Positions 25,864 through 33,844 of a stretch of DNA of 64,000 bases are shown one piece after another. The stretch covers positions 1-64,000 of the forward strand of contig NZ_JACHIH010000025.1 of assembly GCF_014203125.1 (NCBI RefSeq), read 5' to 3'. How positions within the stretch are numbered: position 1 is the stretch's first letter; every line of letters begins with the position of its first letter. A program made the position numbers and the translations under genes. Below the pieces are notes generated by a model that saw nothing but the letters and a program-made list of their open reading frames with translations, had not been told where the DNA came from and searched no databases. Origin of the DNA: Rhodopseudomonas rhenobacensis (lineage in GTDB: Bacteria; Pseudomonadota; Alphaproteobacteria; Rhizobiales; Xanthobacteraceae).

Positions 25864-27507
25864 ATGCATGATCGACCGAGCGAGCGGGGCGTGATGCGGC
25901 GGCTCGTGACGCCGGCGCGATGGCTGGTCGCCGTCGCTGCGCTGATCGGCATCGCGGTGGCGCTGTGGCAATTGCAGCACGCCGAAAGCGGGCTGCGCAT
26001 CACCACCGCCACGGTCGGCGAGACCCCGGTCACGGTGTATCGGCCGCAGGCCGAGGGCCCCGCCCCAGTGGTGGTGATCGCGCACGGCTTTGCCGGCTCG
26101 CAGCAATTGATGCAGCCGTTCGCGGTGACGCTGGCGCAGAACGGTTACGTCGCGGTGACCTTCGATTTCACCGGCCACGGCCGCAACCCGGTGCCGATGA
26201 AAGGCGACGTCAACGAACCGACCAGGATCACCGGCGTGCTGGTCGACGAGCTCGGCCGGGTCGCCGACTACGCCAAGACCCTACCCGGCACCGATGGCCG
26301 GCTGGCGGTGCTCGGCCATTCGATGGCCTCCGACATCGTGGTGCGCTACGCGATGGCGCATCCCGAGGTCACCGCCACCGTCGCGGTGTCGGTGTTTTCG
26401 CCAGTGGCGACTGCGTCGAGCCCGCGCAACCTGTTGGTGATCGTCGGCGCGCTGGAGCCGAACATGCTGATCAACGAGGGTCTGCGCATCGTCAATCTGG
26501 CGACCGGCGGCGGCGCGGTGGCCGGCCAAAGCTATGGCGACTTCGCCGACGGCAGCGCGCGACGGCTTTCGCTGTCCTCCGGCGTCGAACATATCGGCGT
26601 GCTGTACAGCCGCGACAGCATGGCGGAATCGTTGCAATGGCTGAACCAGGCGTTCGGCCATCAGGGCTCGGGCTTTCTCGACCGCCGCCCGCCCTGGCTG
26701 GCGCTGTTGTTCGGCGGGCTGATCGCGCTGGCCTGGCCGTTGTCGCGGCTGCTGCCGAAGGCCGCAGAAGCGCCGATGGGCGCCAATCTGCGCTGGAAGC
26801 CGCTGCTCGCGGCCGCGATCCTGCCGGCGCTGCTGACGCCGCTGATCCTATGGAAGATGCCGACCGATTTCCTGATCATCCTGCTTGGCGATTATCTGAC
26901 GCTGCATTTTTTGGTCTATGGCGTGTTGACCGCGCTGATCCTGCGGTTCGGCAACCGCGGCAAGCCGCTCGCCGGCCAGACTTTGCTGTGGCCGGGCCAG
27001 TCACGACTCCGACTGGCCGGCCAAGCGGGCTGGAAACCCGGCGCGCCGAACTCGATCACCGCGCAAGCCTCGCTGACCTATGTGGCGATCGCGGCGCTGG
27101 CGGTCGGGGCCTACAACATCATCGCCATCGGACTGCCGCTCGACCGCTACGTGTTCTCGTTCCATCCGATCGCGCCGCGGATCCATCTGATCCTGGCGGT
27201 GGCGTGCGGCACCGTGCCGTATTTCATCACCGCGGAATGGCTGACCCGCGGCGACGCCCGGCGCGGCGCCTATGCGCTGACCAAATTCTGCTTCCTCGCC
27301 TCGCTGGCGATCGCGGTGGCGCTAAACCTCTACAAATTGTTCTTCCTGATCATCATCGTGCCGGCGATTCTTTTATTGTTCCTGGCGTTCGGGCTGATCA
27401 GCCATTGGAGCTACAAGGCCACCAATCATCCCTTGCCCGGCGCGCTCGCCAACGCCGCGGTGTTCGCCTGGGCGATCGCGGTGACGTTTCCGATGGTGAT
27501 CCGCTGA
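25864..27507 (+). CDS. Membrane-bound alpha/beta hydrolase
   Basis: A 547-residue protein. After an N-terminal membrane anchor (about 18-36) comes an alpha/beta hydrolase domain with VIAHGFAGSQQLM (oxyanion) and the nucleophile elbow GHSMAS. The C-terminal half (about 280-547) contains many transmembrane helices, such as PPWLALLFGGLIALAWPL and LFFLIIIVPAILLLFLAFGL. A soluble hydrolase fused to a polytopic membrane domain is unusual. It follows the DUF3422 gene by 4 bases. The substrate is unknown, perhaps a membrane lipid or pigment ester. Confidence 0.8.
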   Translation: MHDRPSERGVMRRLVTPARWLVAVAALIGIAVALWQLQHAESGLRITTATVGETPVTVYRPQAEGPAPVVVIAHGFAGSQQLMQPFAVTLAQNGYVAVTFDFTGHGRNPVPMKGDVNEPTRITGVLVDELGRVADYAKTLPGTDGRLAVLGHSMASDIVVRYAMAHPEVTATVAVSVFSPVATASSPRNLLVIVGALEPNMLINEGLRIVNLATGGGAVAGQSYGDFADGSARRLSLSSGVEHIGVLYSRDSMAESLQWLNQAFGHQGSGFLDRRPPWLALLFGGLIALAWPLSRLLPKAAEAPMGANLRWKPLLAAAILPALLTPLILWKMPTDFLIILLGDYLTLHFLVYGVLTALILRFGNRGKPLAGQTLLWPGQSRLRLAGQAGWKPGAPNSITAQASLTYVAIAALAVGAYNIIAIGLPLDRYVFSFHPIAPRIHLILAVACGTVPYFITAEWLTRGDARRGAYALTKFCFLASLAIAVALNLYKLFFLIIIVPAILLLFLAFGLISHWSYKATNHPLPGALANAAVFAWAIAVTFPMVIR

Positions 27508-27549
27508 GTGCGGCCCGGTTGGGTCGATGCATCCAACCGAAAAACGGCC

Positions 27550-27678
27550 GTCATTCCGGGGCGCGAGAGCGTAAGCTCGAGCGAACCCGGAATCTCGCAA
27601 CAGCCGAGGCGGCTGACATCGCAATGCGCGGCAAGATTCCGGGTTCGCTCGGCCTGCGGCCTCGCGCCCCGGAATGAC
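27550..27678. repeat. Palindromic repeat (family A, copy 4)
   Basis: Starts GTCATTCCGGGGCGCGAG and ends GCGCCCCGGAATGAC, with the inner pair GAACCCGGAATCT and AGATTCCGGGTTC. The loop differs from the other copies. It is preceded by GATGCATCCAAC, the same flank seen near 6930 and 9810. Confidence 0.8.
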
Positions 27679-27731
27679 AGAATACGCCCCAGGATGACAG
27701 AATTGAAGTTGGCCATGGAAGGAAACCTCGC

Positions 27732-28238
27732 ATGACCGACCTCGAATTATGGCCCGGCGACGGCGCGCGGGGGTGGCAGCTGATCACCGACGCGGTGATG
27801 GGCGGGGTTTCGCGCGGCCGCGTCGTGGCCGACATCGTCGACGGCCGCGCCGCCGTGCGGATGCGCGGCGCGGTGTCGACCGACAACAATGGCGGCTTCA
27901 TCCAGATCGCGCTCGACCTCGCCGCGGCGGGCGCCGTGATCGACGCCTCGGGCTTCACCGGCATCGCGCTCGACGTCGCCGGCAATGGCGAAAGCTACGG
28001 CTTGCATCTGCGCACGCCGGACGTCACCCGGCCGCAGCAGTCCTGGCGGCAGGGCTTTGTTGCGACGCGGGAGTGGCAAACTATCCTGTTGCCATTCGTG
28101 CAATTTGTTCCGCATCGCATCGACGCCGCGCTCGATCCGGCGCGGCTGCGGCGGATCGGGCTGGTGGCGATCGGCCGCGAATTTGACGCCGATCTATCGG
28201 TGGCGCGGCTGGCGCTGTATGGATCGGACCACGCCTGA
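27732..28238 (+). CDS. CIA30 family protein
   Basis: A 168-residue protein of the CIA30 family, a beta-sandwich domain first known from a mitochondrial complex I assembly factor. It is seen in DAVMGGVSRGRV, the Gly-rich first strand GAVSTDNNGGFIQI, the LHLRTPDVTRPQQSWRQGF core and the final strand motif FDADLSVARLALYG. It lies just before bciB, 96 bases from the start chosen here. In oxygenic phototrophs CIA30-domain proteins act in photosystem assembly; a link to bacteriochlorophyll or complex assembly here is inference. Confidence 0.82.
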   Translation: MTDLELWPGDGARGWQLITDAVMGGVSRGRVVADIVDGRAAVRMRGAVSTDNNGGFIQIALDLAAAGAVIDASGFTGIALDVAGNGESYGLHLRTPDVTRPQQSWRQGFVATREWQTILLPFVQFVPHRIDAALDPARLRRIGLVAIGREFDADLSVARLALYGSDHA

Positions 28239-28334
28239 CTTATGGCGAATGGCGGCGGCAACCGCCGGTTCTTAGAAATGCGGCTCGCCCGAAGCACCCG
28301 CGGCGTGAACGCCCAGCCAGGACTTGAGACGCGC

Positions 28335-29564
28335 ATGGCAGATCTGGCCGATCCAGTTCCCGCGGTGTGGACCCCGCCTTTGGCCGAGCCGGTGGCGCGC
28401 GAGCTGTGCACCGATTGCGGGGTGTCGCGCTCCAGCGATCCCAAGCAGTGCGGCCAGGCCTGCCAGTTCATCAAGCCGGACTACCCGGCGATGGAGCTGC
28501 GCGTGCACGGCCGGGTGCGCGATCCGGCCAAGCCCGACGAAGCCTTCTTCGGCCCGTTTCGACGCATGGTGCGCGCCGCGATGAAACAGCCGCGGCAAGG
28601 TGCGCAATGGACCGGCATCACCACCACGATCGGCCAGCGACTCTTGGAGACCGGCGCGGTCGACGCGGTGCTGACCATGGCGCAGGACCCCGACGACAAG
28701 TGGAAGCCGCGGCCGGTGATCGTCACCAAGGCGGAAGGCATGAAGGCCTGCCGCGGCATGCGGATGGGCTACGCGCCGCTGTTGTCGCTGTTGGAGCCGG
28801 CGCGCGAGGCCGGCCACAAGCGGATCGCGGTGATCGGGATTCCCTGCCAGATTTACGCGCTGCGGCAATTGGAAGAGAAACTCGGCTTCGAAAAAATCTA
28901 TGTGATCGGCACGCCGTGTTCCGACAACACCACGACGGCAAGCTTCCACCAGTTCCTCGATCTGTTGTCGGACAAGCCCGACAGCATCACCTATCTCGAG
29001 TTCCGCGCCGACTATCACGTCGAGCTGCGCTTCGATGACGGCAAGGTGAAGGAAATTCCGTTCCTGCTGCTGCCGATCTCCAAGCTGCCGGCGGATTTCT
29101 TTCCGATGACCTGCCGCACCTGCGTCGACTACACCAATACGCTGGCCGACATCACCGTCGGCTATATGGGTGGTGAGGGCGAACAATGGCTGCTGGTGCG
29201 TAACGCCCGCGGCGAGCAATTGCTCAATCTGCTTGGCGACGAGGTGAAGCTCAGCGAGCCCGGCAGTGCCGGCAAGCGCATGGCGCCGGTGAAGGGCTTC
29301 ATGAAGAACGTCGAACTCGCCGCCGGCGGCCTGCCGGTGCGCGGCATGCCGAACTGGCTGCGCCCGTTGATGGGCTGGCTGATGCCGAAGGTCGGGCCGC
29401 GCGGGCTGGAATTCGCCCGCACCCGGGTCGAGATGAAGGCGATCGAGACCGTGCTGCATCTGCGCCGGCAATACCCGCAACGCATCAAGAACATGGTACC
29501 GGCACACGTCTGGGCGCTGGTAAAACCCTACGGCATCGAGCCGCAGGACGGCGAGCGCAAGTAA
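28335..29564 (+). CDS. bciB: BciB, ferredoxin-type 8-vinyl reductase
   Basis: A 409-residue protein of the F420-hydrogenase/dehydrogenase beta-subunit family. This is the BciB type, which reduces the C8 vinyl group of divinyl (proto)chlorophyllide with reduced ferredoxin. It has clustered N-terminal Cys (CTDCG, CGQAC) for Fe-S binding, IGIPCQIYALRQLE, and FPMTCRTCVDYTN for a second cluster. The ATG at 28335 (MADLADP) is chosen because family sequence begins there; an upstream ATG at 28242 adds 31 residues and would place the gene 3 bases from the CIA30 stop. Confidence 0.88.
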   Translation: MADLADPVPAVWTPPLAEPVARELCTDCGVSRSSDPKQCGQACQFIKPDYPAMELRVHGRVRDPAKPDEAFFGPFRRMVRAAMKQPRQGAQWTGITTTIGQRLLETGAVDAVLTMAQDPDDKWKPRPVIVTKAEGMKACRGMRMGYAPLLSLLEPAREAGHKRIAVIGIPCQIYALRQLEEKLGFEKIYVIGTPCSDNTTTASFHQFLDLLSDKPDSITYLEFRADYHVELRFDDGKVKEIPFLLLPISKLPADFFPMTCRTCVDYTNTLADITVGYMGGEGEQWLLVRNARGEQLLNLLGDEVKLSEPGSAGKRMAPVKGFMKNVELAAGGLPVRGMPNWLRPLMGWLMPKVGPRGLEFARTRVEMKAIETVLHLRRQYPQRIKNMVPAHVWALVKPYGIEPQDGERK

Positions 29565-29677
29565 CAACCTCCTCCGCCGCGACACCGTGACGGGAACCCG
29601 CCTGCTCCGCGGCAGTTGTCTGGCATCGCTGCTACAGCCTGCGGCGGGCCGGCGGCGCCTAACCCGTGGAGGATAAT

Positions 29678-30133
29678 GTGGACCAGGATCTACTCGATCA
29701 TTTGAAGACGCTGCACACCGCAGCGATCGACGCCCGCAACGGCTATCAGGAAGCGCTTGAGGATGCCGAAGGCCATGGCCTGACCGGCCTGTTCAACGAG
29801 ATGATCGCGCTGCATGAAGGCAACGCCCGCGAACTCGCCGCCGAATTGACCACGGCCGGTGAGACGCCCGACACCGACGGCTCGTTCATGAGCCTGATCC
29901 ACCAGACCATCATGAATGTGCGCTCGCTGTTCAACGGCCTCGACGGCAGCGTGCTGCCGGGCCTGATCGACGGCGAGAAGCGCAACGTGTCGAAATATGA
30001 CGACGCCTTGCAGGCCTCTACGTCGGCGAGTGCGATCACTGCGTTGTTGACCACGCAGCGCGGCAAGATCGAGCAGAAGATCGCCAAGATGGAAGCCGAG
30101 CACGCCGAATACGAACGCGCTTCCGCCAGCTGA
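29678..30133 (+). CDS. DUF2383 ferritin-like four-helix protein
   Basis: A 151-residue all-helical protein of the DUF2383/PA2169 type. Repeated helices carry TLHTAAIDARNGYQEALEDA, ALHEGNARELAAELTTAG and a closing charged helix (KIEQKIAKMEAEHAEYE). The metal-binding pattern of true ferritins is incomplete. A GTG at 29678 follows GGAGG by 5 bases and is the chosen start; a GTG 12 bases upstream overlaps that ribosome site. Such proteins are often stress-induced. A strong terminator follows. Confidence 0.82.
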   Translation: MDQDLLDHLKTLHTAAIDARNGYQEALEDAEGHGLTGLFNEMIALHEGNARELAAELTTAGETPDTDGSFMSLIHQTIMNVRSLFNGLDGSVLPGLIDGEKRNVSKYDDALQASTSASAITALLTTQRGKIEQKIAKMEAEHAEYERASAS

Positions 30134-30165
30134 TCCCGCTGACGACCGGCCGTTCTGACATGACG

Positions 30166-30199
30166 ATCCAGCCTCGCTTGCCGCGGGGCTGGATTTTTT
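30166..30199 (+). terminator. Intrinsic terminator after the DUF2383 gene
   Basis: ATCCAGCC and GGCTGGAT form the stem, with CCGCGGG in the loop region, followed by six T. It ends the transcript 33 bases after the stop codon. Confidence 0.85.
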
Positions 30200-30258
30200 G
30201 TGTCTCGCGCGGTGATGTCTCGAGCGTTTGCCACTCCGATCAAGAGCCGACCGCACAC

Positions 30259-30287
30259 AAAAAATCGGGGGCCGCGAGGCCCCCGAT
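30259..30287 (-). terminator. Intrinsic terminator on the minus strand
   Basis: A perfect 10-base stem, ATCGGGGGCC and GGCCCCCGAT, with a 4-base loop, followed on the minus strand by six T. It closes the gene ending at 30314 and so faces the terminator at 30166. Confidence 0.88.
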
Positions 30288-30313
30288 TCAGATCGTCCTA
30301 TATGACGAATGCG

Positions 30314-30766
30314 TTACTTGGTCGGGGTGCCGGTGTTGCCCGGCGAGGAGCCGACGCCAGTATCCGAACCGGTGGGCGCGACGCGGTTATCGGTGCCCGG
30401 ATTGGCGGGCTGATAGCGCTTCGGCTGGTTGAACGAACCCGGATCCTGCATGTTGCCCTGACCGCCCTGGCCGGTGGTGGTTCCGACCTGGCCCGGAAGC
30501 TGTGCGGTTTCGACGCTCGGCTTGCTGTTCTGACCAACGGCCAGGAGGCCCATGGCGATTAACGCGAAGGCGGTAATGCCCAGGAGTTCAGGCAGCGCGC
30601 CGCTCGGCGCCGCACCGCGGCTACGGCCATCGCCTTCCAGCGCGTTTTCCGCCGCTTCGCGGTTCGACCGCGAGCGAATGAAATTCAGGAACACCGCGCC
30701 GACAATCACGACGCCCGCGGCCAGAGTAAAGAACATCAGCCAGCTGATGGGTTGGTCACCGTTCAT
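30314..30766 (-). CDS. Hypothetical protein, two helices and Gly/Pro/Thr tail
   Basis: A 150-residue protein. Transmembrane segment 1 covers about 10-30 (WLMFFTLAAGVVIVGAVFL), followed by a basic loop RSRSNREAAENALEGDGRSR. Segment 2 covers about 58-77 (LLGITAFALIAMGLLAVG). The rest is low-complexity, rich in Gly, Pro, Thr and Asn, ending SSPGNTGTPTK, probably periplasmic and unstructured. The ATG at 30766 sits 5 bases after GGAGG, so the earlier in-frame ATG is not used. Family not recognised. It is flanked by the puc operon end. Confidence 0.68.
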   Translation of the reverse strand: MNGDQPISWLMFFTLAAGVVIVGAVFLNFIRSRSNREAAENALEGDGRSRGAAPSGALPELLGITAFALIAMGLLAVGQNSKPSVETAQLPGQVGTTTGQGGQGNMQDPGSFNQPKRYQPANPGTDNRVAPTGSDTGVGSSPGNTGTPTK

Positions 30767-30926
30767 GAGATCCTCCAAGGGGTTTGCAACTTCAGCAAAA
30801 GTAACGGAGGATTTTTGGTTTGGTTCCAGACGGGCTGCGTGTGTCGCTGCGCAGCGGCGATATTGTTTTCATCGGCAATGCCGCCATAAGTCGGCCGTCG
30901 GACGTAGCCCGGGATCGGCAATCAAC

Positions 30927-30966
30927 GCCGGCCCAAGACTCGCCGCGCCGGCCCAAGACTCGCCGC
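30927..30966. repeat. Tandem 20-bp direct repeat
   Basis: The 20-base unit GCCGGCCCAAGACTCGCCGC occurs twice in a row without mismatch (30927-30946 and 30947-30966). It lies in the intergenic space between the puc operon terminator and the preceding gene. Two copies could expand or collapse by slippage. No function is evident. Confidence 0.8.
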
Positions 30967-31013
30967 GGCGGCGGCGCCGCGACGCGCAGCCAGGTCGGCG
31001 CACGACCGCCGCA

Positions 31014-31052
31014 CAAAAACAAACGCCGCAGGCATTGCTGCCTGCGGCGTTT
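31014..31052 (-). terminator. Terminator of the puc operon
   Basis: A perfect 13-base stem, AAACGCCGCAGGC and GCCTGCGGCGTTT (31021-31052), with a 6-base loop. On the minus strand it is followed by a run of T broken by single bases (31014-31023). It lies 25 bases after the last repeat-protein gene. Confidence 0.85.
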
Positions 31053-31076
31053 CGTTGGGGAGCCTGGCGGCTGGGC

Positions 31077-31346
31077 TTACTTGCCGAGCAGCAGCAGCGA
31101 ACCGGAGAACGACTTGTACTCGCCCTTCTGCTCCAGCAAGAGCGGGGTGCCCGAGAAGAAGGTGTTGCTGTCGATCAGCAGCGGGGTGCCGGAGAACGAC
31201 TTGTATTCACCCTTCTGTTCCAGGACGAGCGGGGCGCCGGAATAGGTCTTGTCGCTATCAACCAGCAGCGGGGTGCCCGAATAGAACTTGTCGCCATCGA
31301 CGAGCAGCGGGGTTCCGGAATAAGACTGATAAGAATCGTTGGACAT
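31077..31346 (-). CDS. SGTPLL tandem-repeat protein 2 (89 aa)
   Basis: Almost the whole protein is six copies of the motif S-G-(T/A/S)-P/L-L-(L/V), starting at residues 10, 23, 36, 52, 65 and 81. The unit length alternates between 13 and 16 residues (short form VDSDKTY, long form EQKGEYKSF). There is no signal peptide, Cys or His. At DNA level two 95-base units are near-identical. The ATG at 31346 follows AGGTGA. It begins 9 bases after the stop of the larger repeat protein, so they are coupled. Regular strand-turn repeats suggest a beta-solenoid or a binding scaffold. No named family is recognised. Confidence 0.8.
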   Translation of the reverse strand: MSNDSYQSYSGTPLLVDGDKFYSGTPLLVDSDKTYSGAPLVLEQKGEYKSFSGTPLLIDSNTFFSGTPLLLEQKGEYKSFSGSLLLLGK

Positions 31347-31355
31347 GGTGTTCAC

Positions 31356-32012
31356 CTACTTTGAGAGGACAGGGAGGCCCAGCCAGGACGACAGCGGGGT
31401 CGGATTGTTGATCACGAGCGGTGTGCCGGAATACGACTTGTAAGGTCCTTTGGTATCAAGCAGCAGAGGAGTTCCGGACAAAGACTTGTACGGCCCATTG
31501 CTATCAAGCAGAAGCGGCGTGCCGGAATAGGTCTTTTGGCTATCAACCAACAGCGGAGCACCGGAATAGGTCTTGTTGCTATCCACCAGAAGCGGGGTGC
31601 CGGAGTAGGATTCGTACGGCCCCGAATTATCCAGCAGCACCGGCGCGTGCAGGATATTGGAAAACGGCGTCGCCGGGTCGATCTCGACGCTGCCCGCGGC
31701 CGACGCCGGGATGCTGGACTGGTTCGGGCTGTAGCGATCGAGGATCGCGGCGGCCTTGGCGCCGAATCCGAATTCGGCGACCACCGAGACCACGGCGCCG
31801 CCCTTCTTGATGGCGTCGAGATAGGACCGGCCTTCGCCGCGCGAAATGCCGGCGCGTCCCAACGCCGCCAAGATGGCATCGTCGAGCGAGGTGCCGGGCT
31901 GGCTCGGCTGTGCGCTGGTGACCACGGCGAATTTGAAGCTGCCGTTCTTCAGCTCGGTCTCGATCGCCGGGACCTGCCTGCTGGTGTCATACAGTCGGGT
32001 GATTTGGGTCAT
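31356..32012 (-). CDS. SGTPLL tandem-repeat protein 1 (218 aa)
   Basis: The N-terminal domain (about 1-95) has the alternating pattern of a small alpha/beta fold, with AGISRGEGRSYLDAIKKGGA and VVSVVAEFGFGAKAAAILDR; this resembles stress proteins of the YflT/GSP17M type, by eye only. The C-terminal part holds five clear SGxPLL repeats at residues 137, 150, 163, 179 and 195, plus degenerate units at about 117 and 209. The start overlaps the pucC stop (ATGA), so it is translated with pucC. This places it in the light-harvesting operon, and a role in LH2 assembly or abundance is inferred. Confidence 0.82.
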   Translation of the reverse strand: MTQITRLYDTSRQVPAIETELKNGSFKFAVVTSAQPSQPGTSLDDAILAALGRAGISRGEGRSYLDAIKKGGAVVSVVAEFGFGAKAAAILDRYSPNQSSIPASAAGSVEIDPATPFSNILHAPVLLDNSGPYESYSGTPLLVDSNKTYSGAPLLVDSQKTYSGTPLLLDSNGPYKSLSGTPLLLDTKGPYKSYSGTPLVINNPTPLSSWLGLPVLSK

Positions 32013-33463
32013 GACTTCTCCGTTTCAGTCTCAAGGCCGATCGGTGGCCGTGTCAGCAGCGGACCCGCCCCGGCACTCCGTCCGGTCTGTCGAATAAGCG
32101 GGGCCATCGTTATGAGCGTCGCGAACAGCAGGACGATTTCGAGGCAGTAGACGAAATCATAGCCTGCGGCAGCCCCCAGCGAGGTGTGCGGCGCCATCGC
32201 ATCGACCACGTCGCGCAGCACGCCGCCGAGCGCGATCGCAATGCCGGCGGCCGAGGCCTGCACCGCGCCCCAGGCGCCGAGCGCAAGGCCGGCCTGATGC
32301 TTCGGCGCGGCGTTCATGGTCGCGGTCAGCGTGCCGTGGCCGAACAGGCCGGCACCGAAGCCGATCAGGAAGGTGCCGGCGCCGAACAGCAGCGCCGACA
32401 TCAGCGGCGCGGCGAAGATCACCGCCAGAAAAGCCGGAATGCCGACCAGCGCGCCATAGCTCGCCATCCGGAACGGATCGGCGCCGCGGCTGAGCACGCG
32501 CGACGCGAGCCCGAAGCCGAACAATCCGCCGAGCGCGAGCGCCGCGGTGAGCTTGGTGGTGTCGCCGACCGCGAGATGCAGGATCTGGCCGCCGAACGGC
32601 TCCAGCAGCACGTCTTCCATGCTGAACGCCATGGTGCCGAGCCCGACCGCGATCAGCCGGCGCAACGCGTTGTCGCCGGCGATGAAGGCAGCCCAGGTTT
32701 CGCGGAAAGCGGGGGTGCGCTGCTGCGGCGCGGCCTGCGCGGCGGCGCCGGAGCGTCGGGTTTCCTGTTTCCAAACCGCGACGCCGTTCAGCAGAATGGT
32801 GACCACCGCGGCGCCCTGGATCACCTGGATCAGCCGTCCCGGCGAGAAATTCGCCAACAACGCGCCGAAGATGAATGCGCTGGCGATCATGCCGAACAGC
32901 AGCATCACATACATCAGGCCGACCACCTTGGGCCGCGACTCCGGCGCCGCGAGATCGGTTGCGAGCGCGAGTCCGACGGTCTGGGTGGTGTGGACGCCGG
33001 CGCCGATCAGCAGAAAGGCGAGCGCCGCGGCGGCCTGCCCGATCCATACCGGCGCGTGCCCGGCCTCGCCGCCGCCGGACAGCACCAGCAGCGCGAATGG
33101 CAGGATCGCCAGCCCGCCGAACTGCACCATGGTGCCCTTATAGAGGAAGGGCACCCGCTTCCAGCCGAGCGCGGACGTATGGACATCGGAGCGAAAGCCG
33201 ATCAGCGCCCGGAACGGCGCAAAGATCAGCGGCAGAGAAATCATGATGCCGACGATCGACGCCGGCACGTTCAGTTCGACGATCATCACCCGGTTCAGCG
33301 TGCCGACCAGCAGCACCAGCGACATGCCGACCGAGACCTGAAACAGCGACAGCCGCAACAGTCGCGACAGCGGCAGGTCCGGGGTCGCCGCGTCCGCAAA
33401 CGGCAAGAACCGGGTTCCTAAGGACACCCAGAGCTTGATCGCTTTTTTGCTGACAGGGTTCAT
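32009..33463 (-). CDS. pucC: PucC-type light-harvesting assembly protein (MFS fold)
   Basis: A 484-residue polytopic membrane protein of the PucC/BCH2 family within the major facilitator fold, needed for LH2 assembly or pigment delivery. About 12 transmembrane helices are seen, with family segments LSRLLRLSLFQVSVGMSLVL, RALIGFRSDVH and MEDVLLEPFGGQILHL. The ATG at 33463 is chosen (MNPVSKKAIKLW), since the upstream open frame runs through the intercistronic hairpins. It lies 190 bases after pucA and overlaps the next gene. Confidence 0.93.
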   Translation of the reverse strand: MNPVSKKAIKLWVSLGTRFLPFADAATPDLPLSRLLRLSLFQVSVGMSLVLLVGTLNRVMIVELNVPASIVGIMISLPLIFAPFRALIGFRSDVHTSALGWKRVPFLYKGTMVQFGGLAILPFALLVLSGGGEAGHAPVWIGQAAAALAFLLIGAGVHTTQTVGLALATDLAAPESRPKVVGLMYVMLLFGMIASAFIFGALLANFSPGRLIQVIQGAAVVTILLNGVAVWKQETRRSGAAAQAAPQQRTPAFRETWAAFIAGDNALRRLIAVGLGTMAFSMEDVLLEPFGGQILHLAVGDTTKLTAALALGGLFGFGLASRVLSRGADPFRMASYGALVGIPAFLAVIFAAPLMSALLFGAGTFLIGFGAGLFGHGTLTATMNAAPKHQAGLALGAWGAVQASAAGIAIALGGVLRDVVDAMAPHTSLGAAAGYDFVYCLEIVLLFATLITMAPLIRQTGRSAGAGPLLTRPPIGLETETEKS

Positions 33464-33548
33464 CGTTGAGCTGATCCAACAGATGAGGAAAGGGTGTTGG
33501 TAGCCAACACCGCGCCGCCTATCCGGCGGACACTTCGTGGTCGAAGGC

Positions 33549-33581
33549 GAACAAGCCCGGCCACACCGGCCTCGCTTGTTC
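33549..33581 (-). other. Intercistronic hairpin 2, pucA-pucC
   Basis: GAACAAGC and GCTTGTTC are perfect arms, with an inner GGCC pair, 33 bases in all. It lies between pucA and pucC with no T-tract. With hairpin 1 it may protect the pucBA part of the mRNA from 3' decay, as known for puf/puc transcripts in other purple bacteria. Confidence 0.55.
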
Positions 33582-33602
33582 ACCCCCGGCTACAAAGCAA
33601 GC

Positions 33603-33626
33603 GACCGGGACCCTTGGATCCCGGTC
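33603..33626 (-). other. Intercistronic hairpin 1, pucA-pucC
   Basis: GACCGGGA and TCCCGGTC form a perfect 8-base stem, 27 bases after the pucA stop. There is no U-tract, so it is probably a stabilising or attenuating hairpin that makes pucBA more abundant than pucC. Confidence 0.6.
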
Positions 33627-33652
33627 CTGCATCACAGCTCTAAGGAGCTGAA

Positions 33653-33832
33653 TTAACCGACGTTGACCGAGGACTCGATCGAGGCGGTCTTGCCGTTCCA
33701 GTACTTCGGGAACCAGGTGGTGTGCGAGATCAGCGCATAGTGCACGAGGATCGCGATGATGGTGACGCTGCCCAGCAGGAGGGGCAGACCGACGGTCGGC
33801 TTAACGACAGTCCAGATACGACCTTGATTCAT
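33653..33832 (-). CDS. pucA: LH2 alpha subunit (PucA)
   Basis: A 59-residue antenna peptide: [20 protein letters not shown] opens the classic LH2 alpha sequence, with the bacteriochlorophyll-ligating His at residue 31. Tyr44 and Trp45 (in FPKYWNG) are the residues that hydrogen-bond the B850 acetyl groups, so an absorption near 850 nm rather than 820 nm is expected. The C-terminal tail [11 protein letters not shown] is longer than in short LH2 alphas. AAGGGGA lies 7 bases before the ATG. It follows pucB by 12 bases. Confidence 0.95.
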   Translation of the reverse strand: MNQGRIWTVVKPTVGLPLLLGSVTIIAILVHYALISHTTWFPKYWNGKTASIESSVNVG

Positions 33833-33844
33833 TTTCGGTTCCCC

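Noticed and set aside
31077-32012. CRISPR-like repeats in the minus-strand genes
   Set aside because: The periodicity is in coding units of 39 or 48 bases that translate to SGTPLL repeats, with no unique spacers between them.
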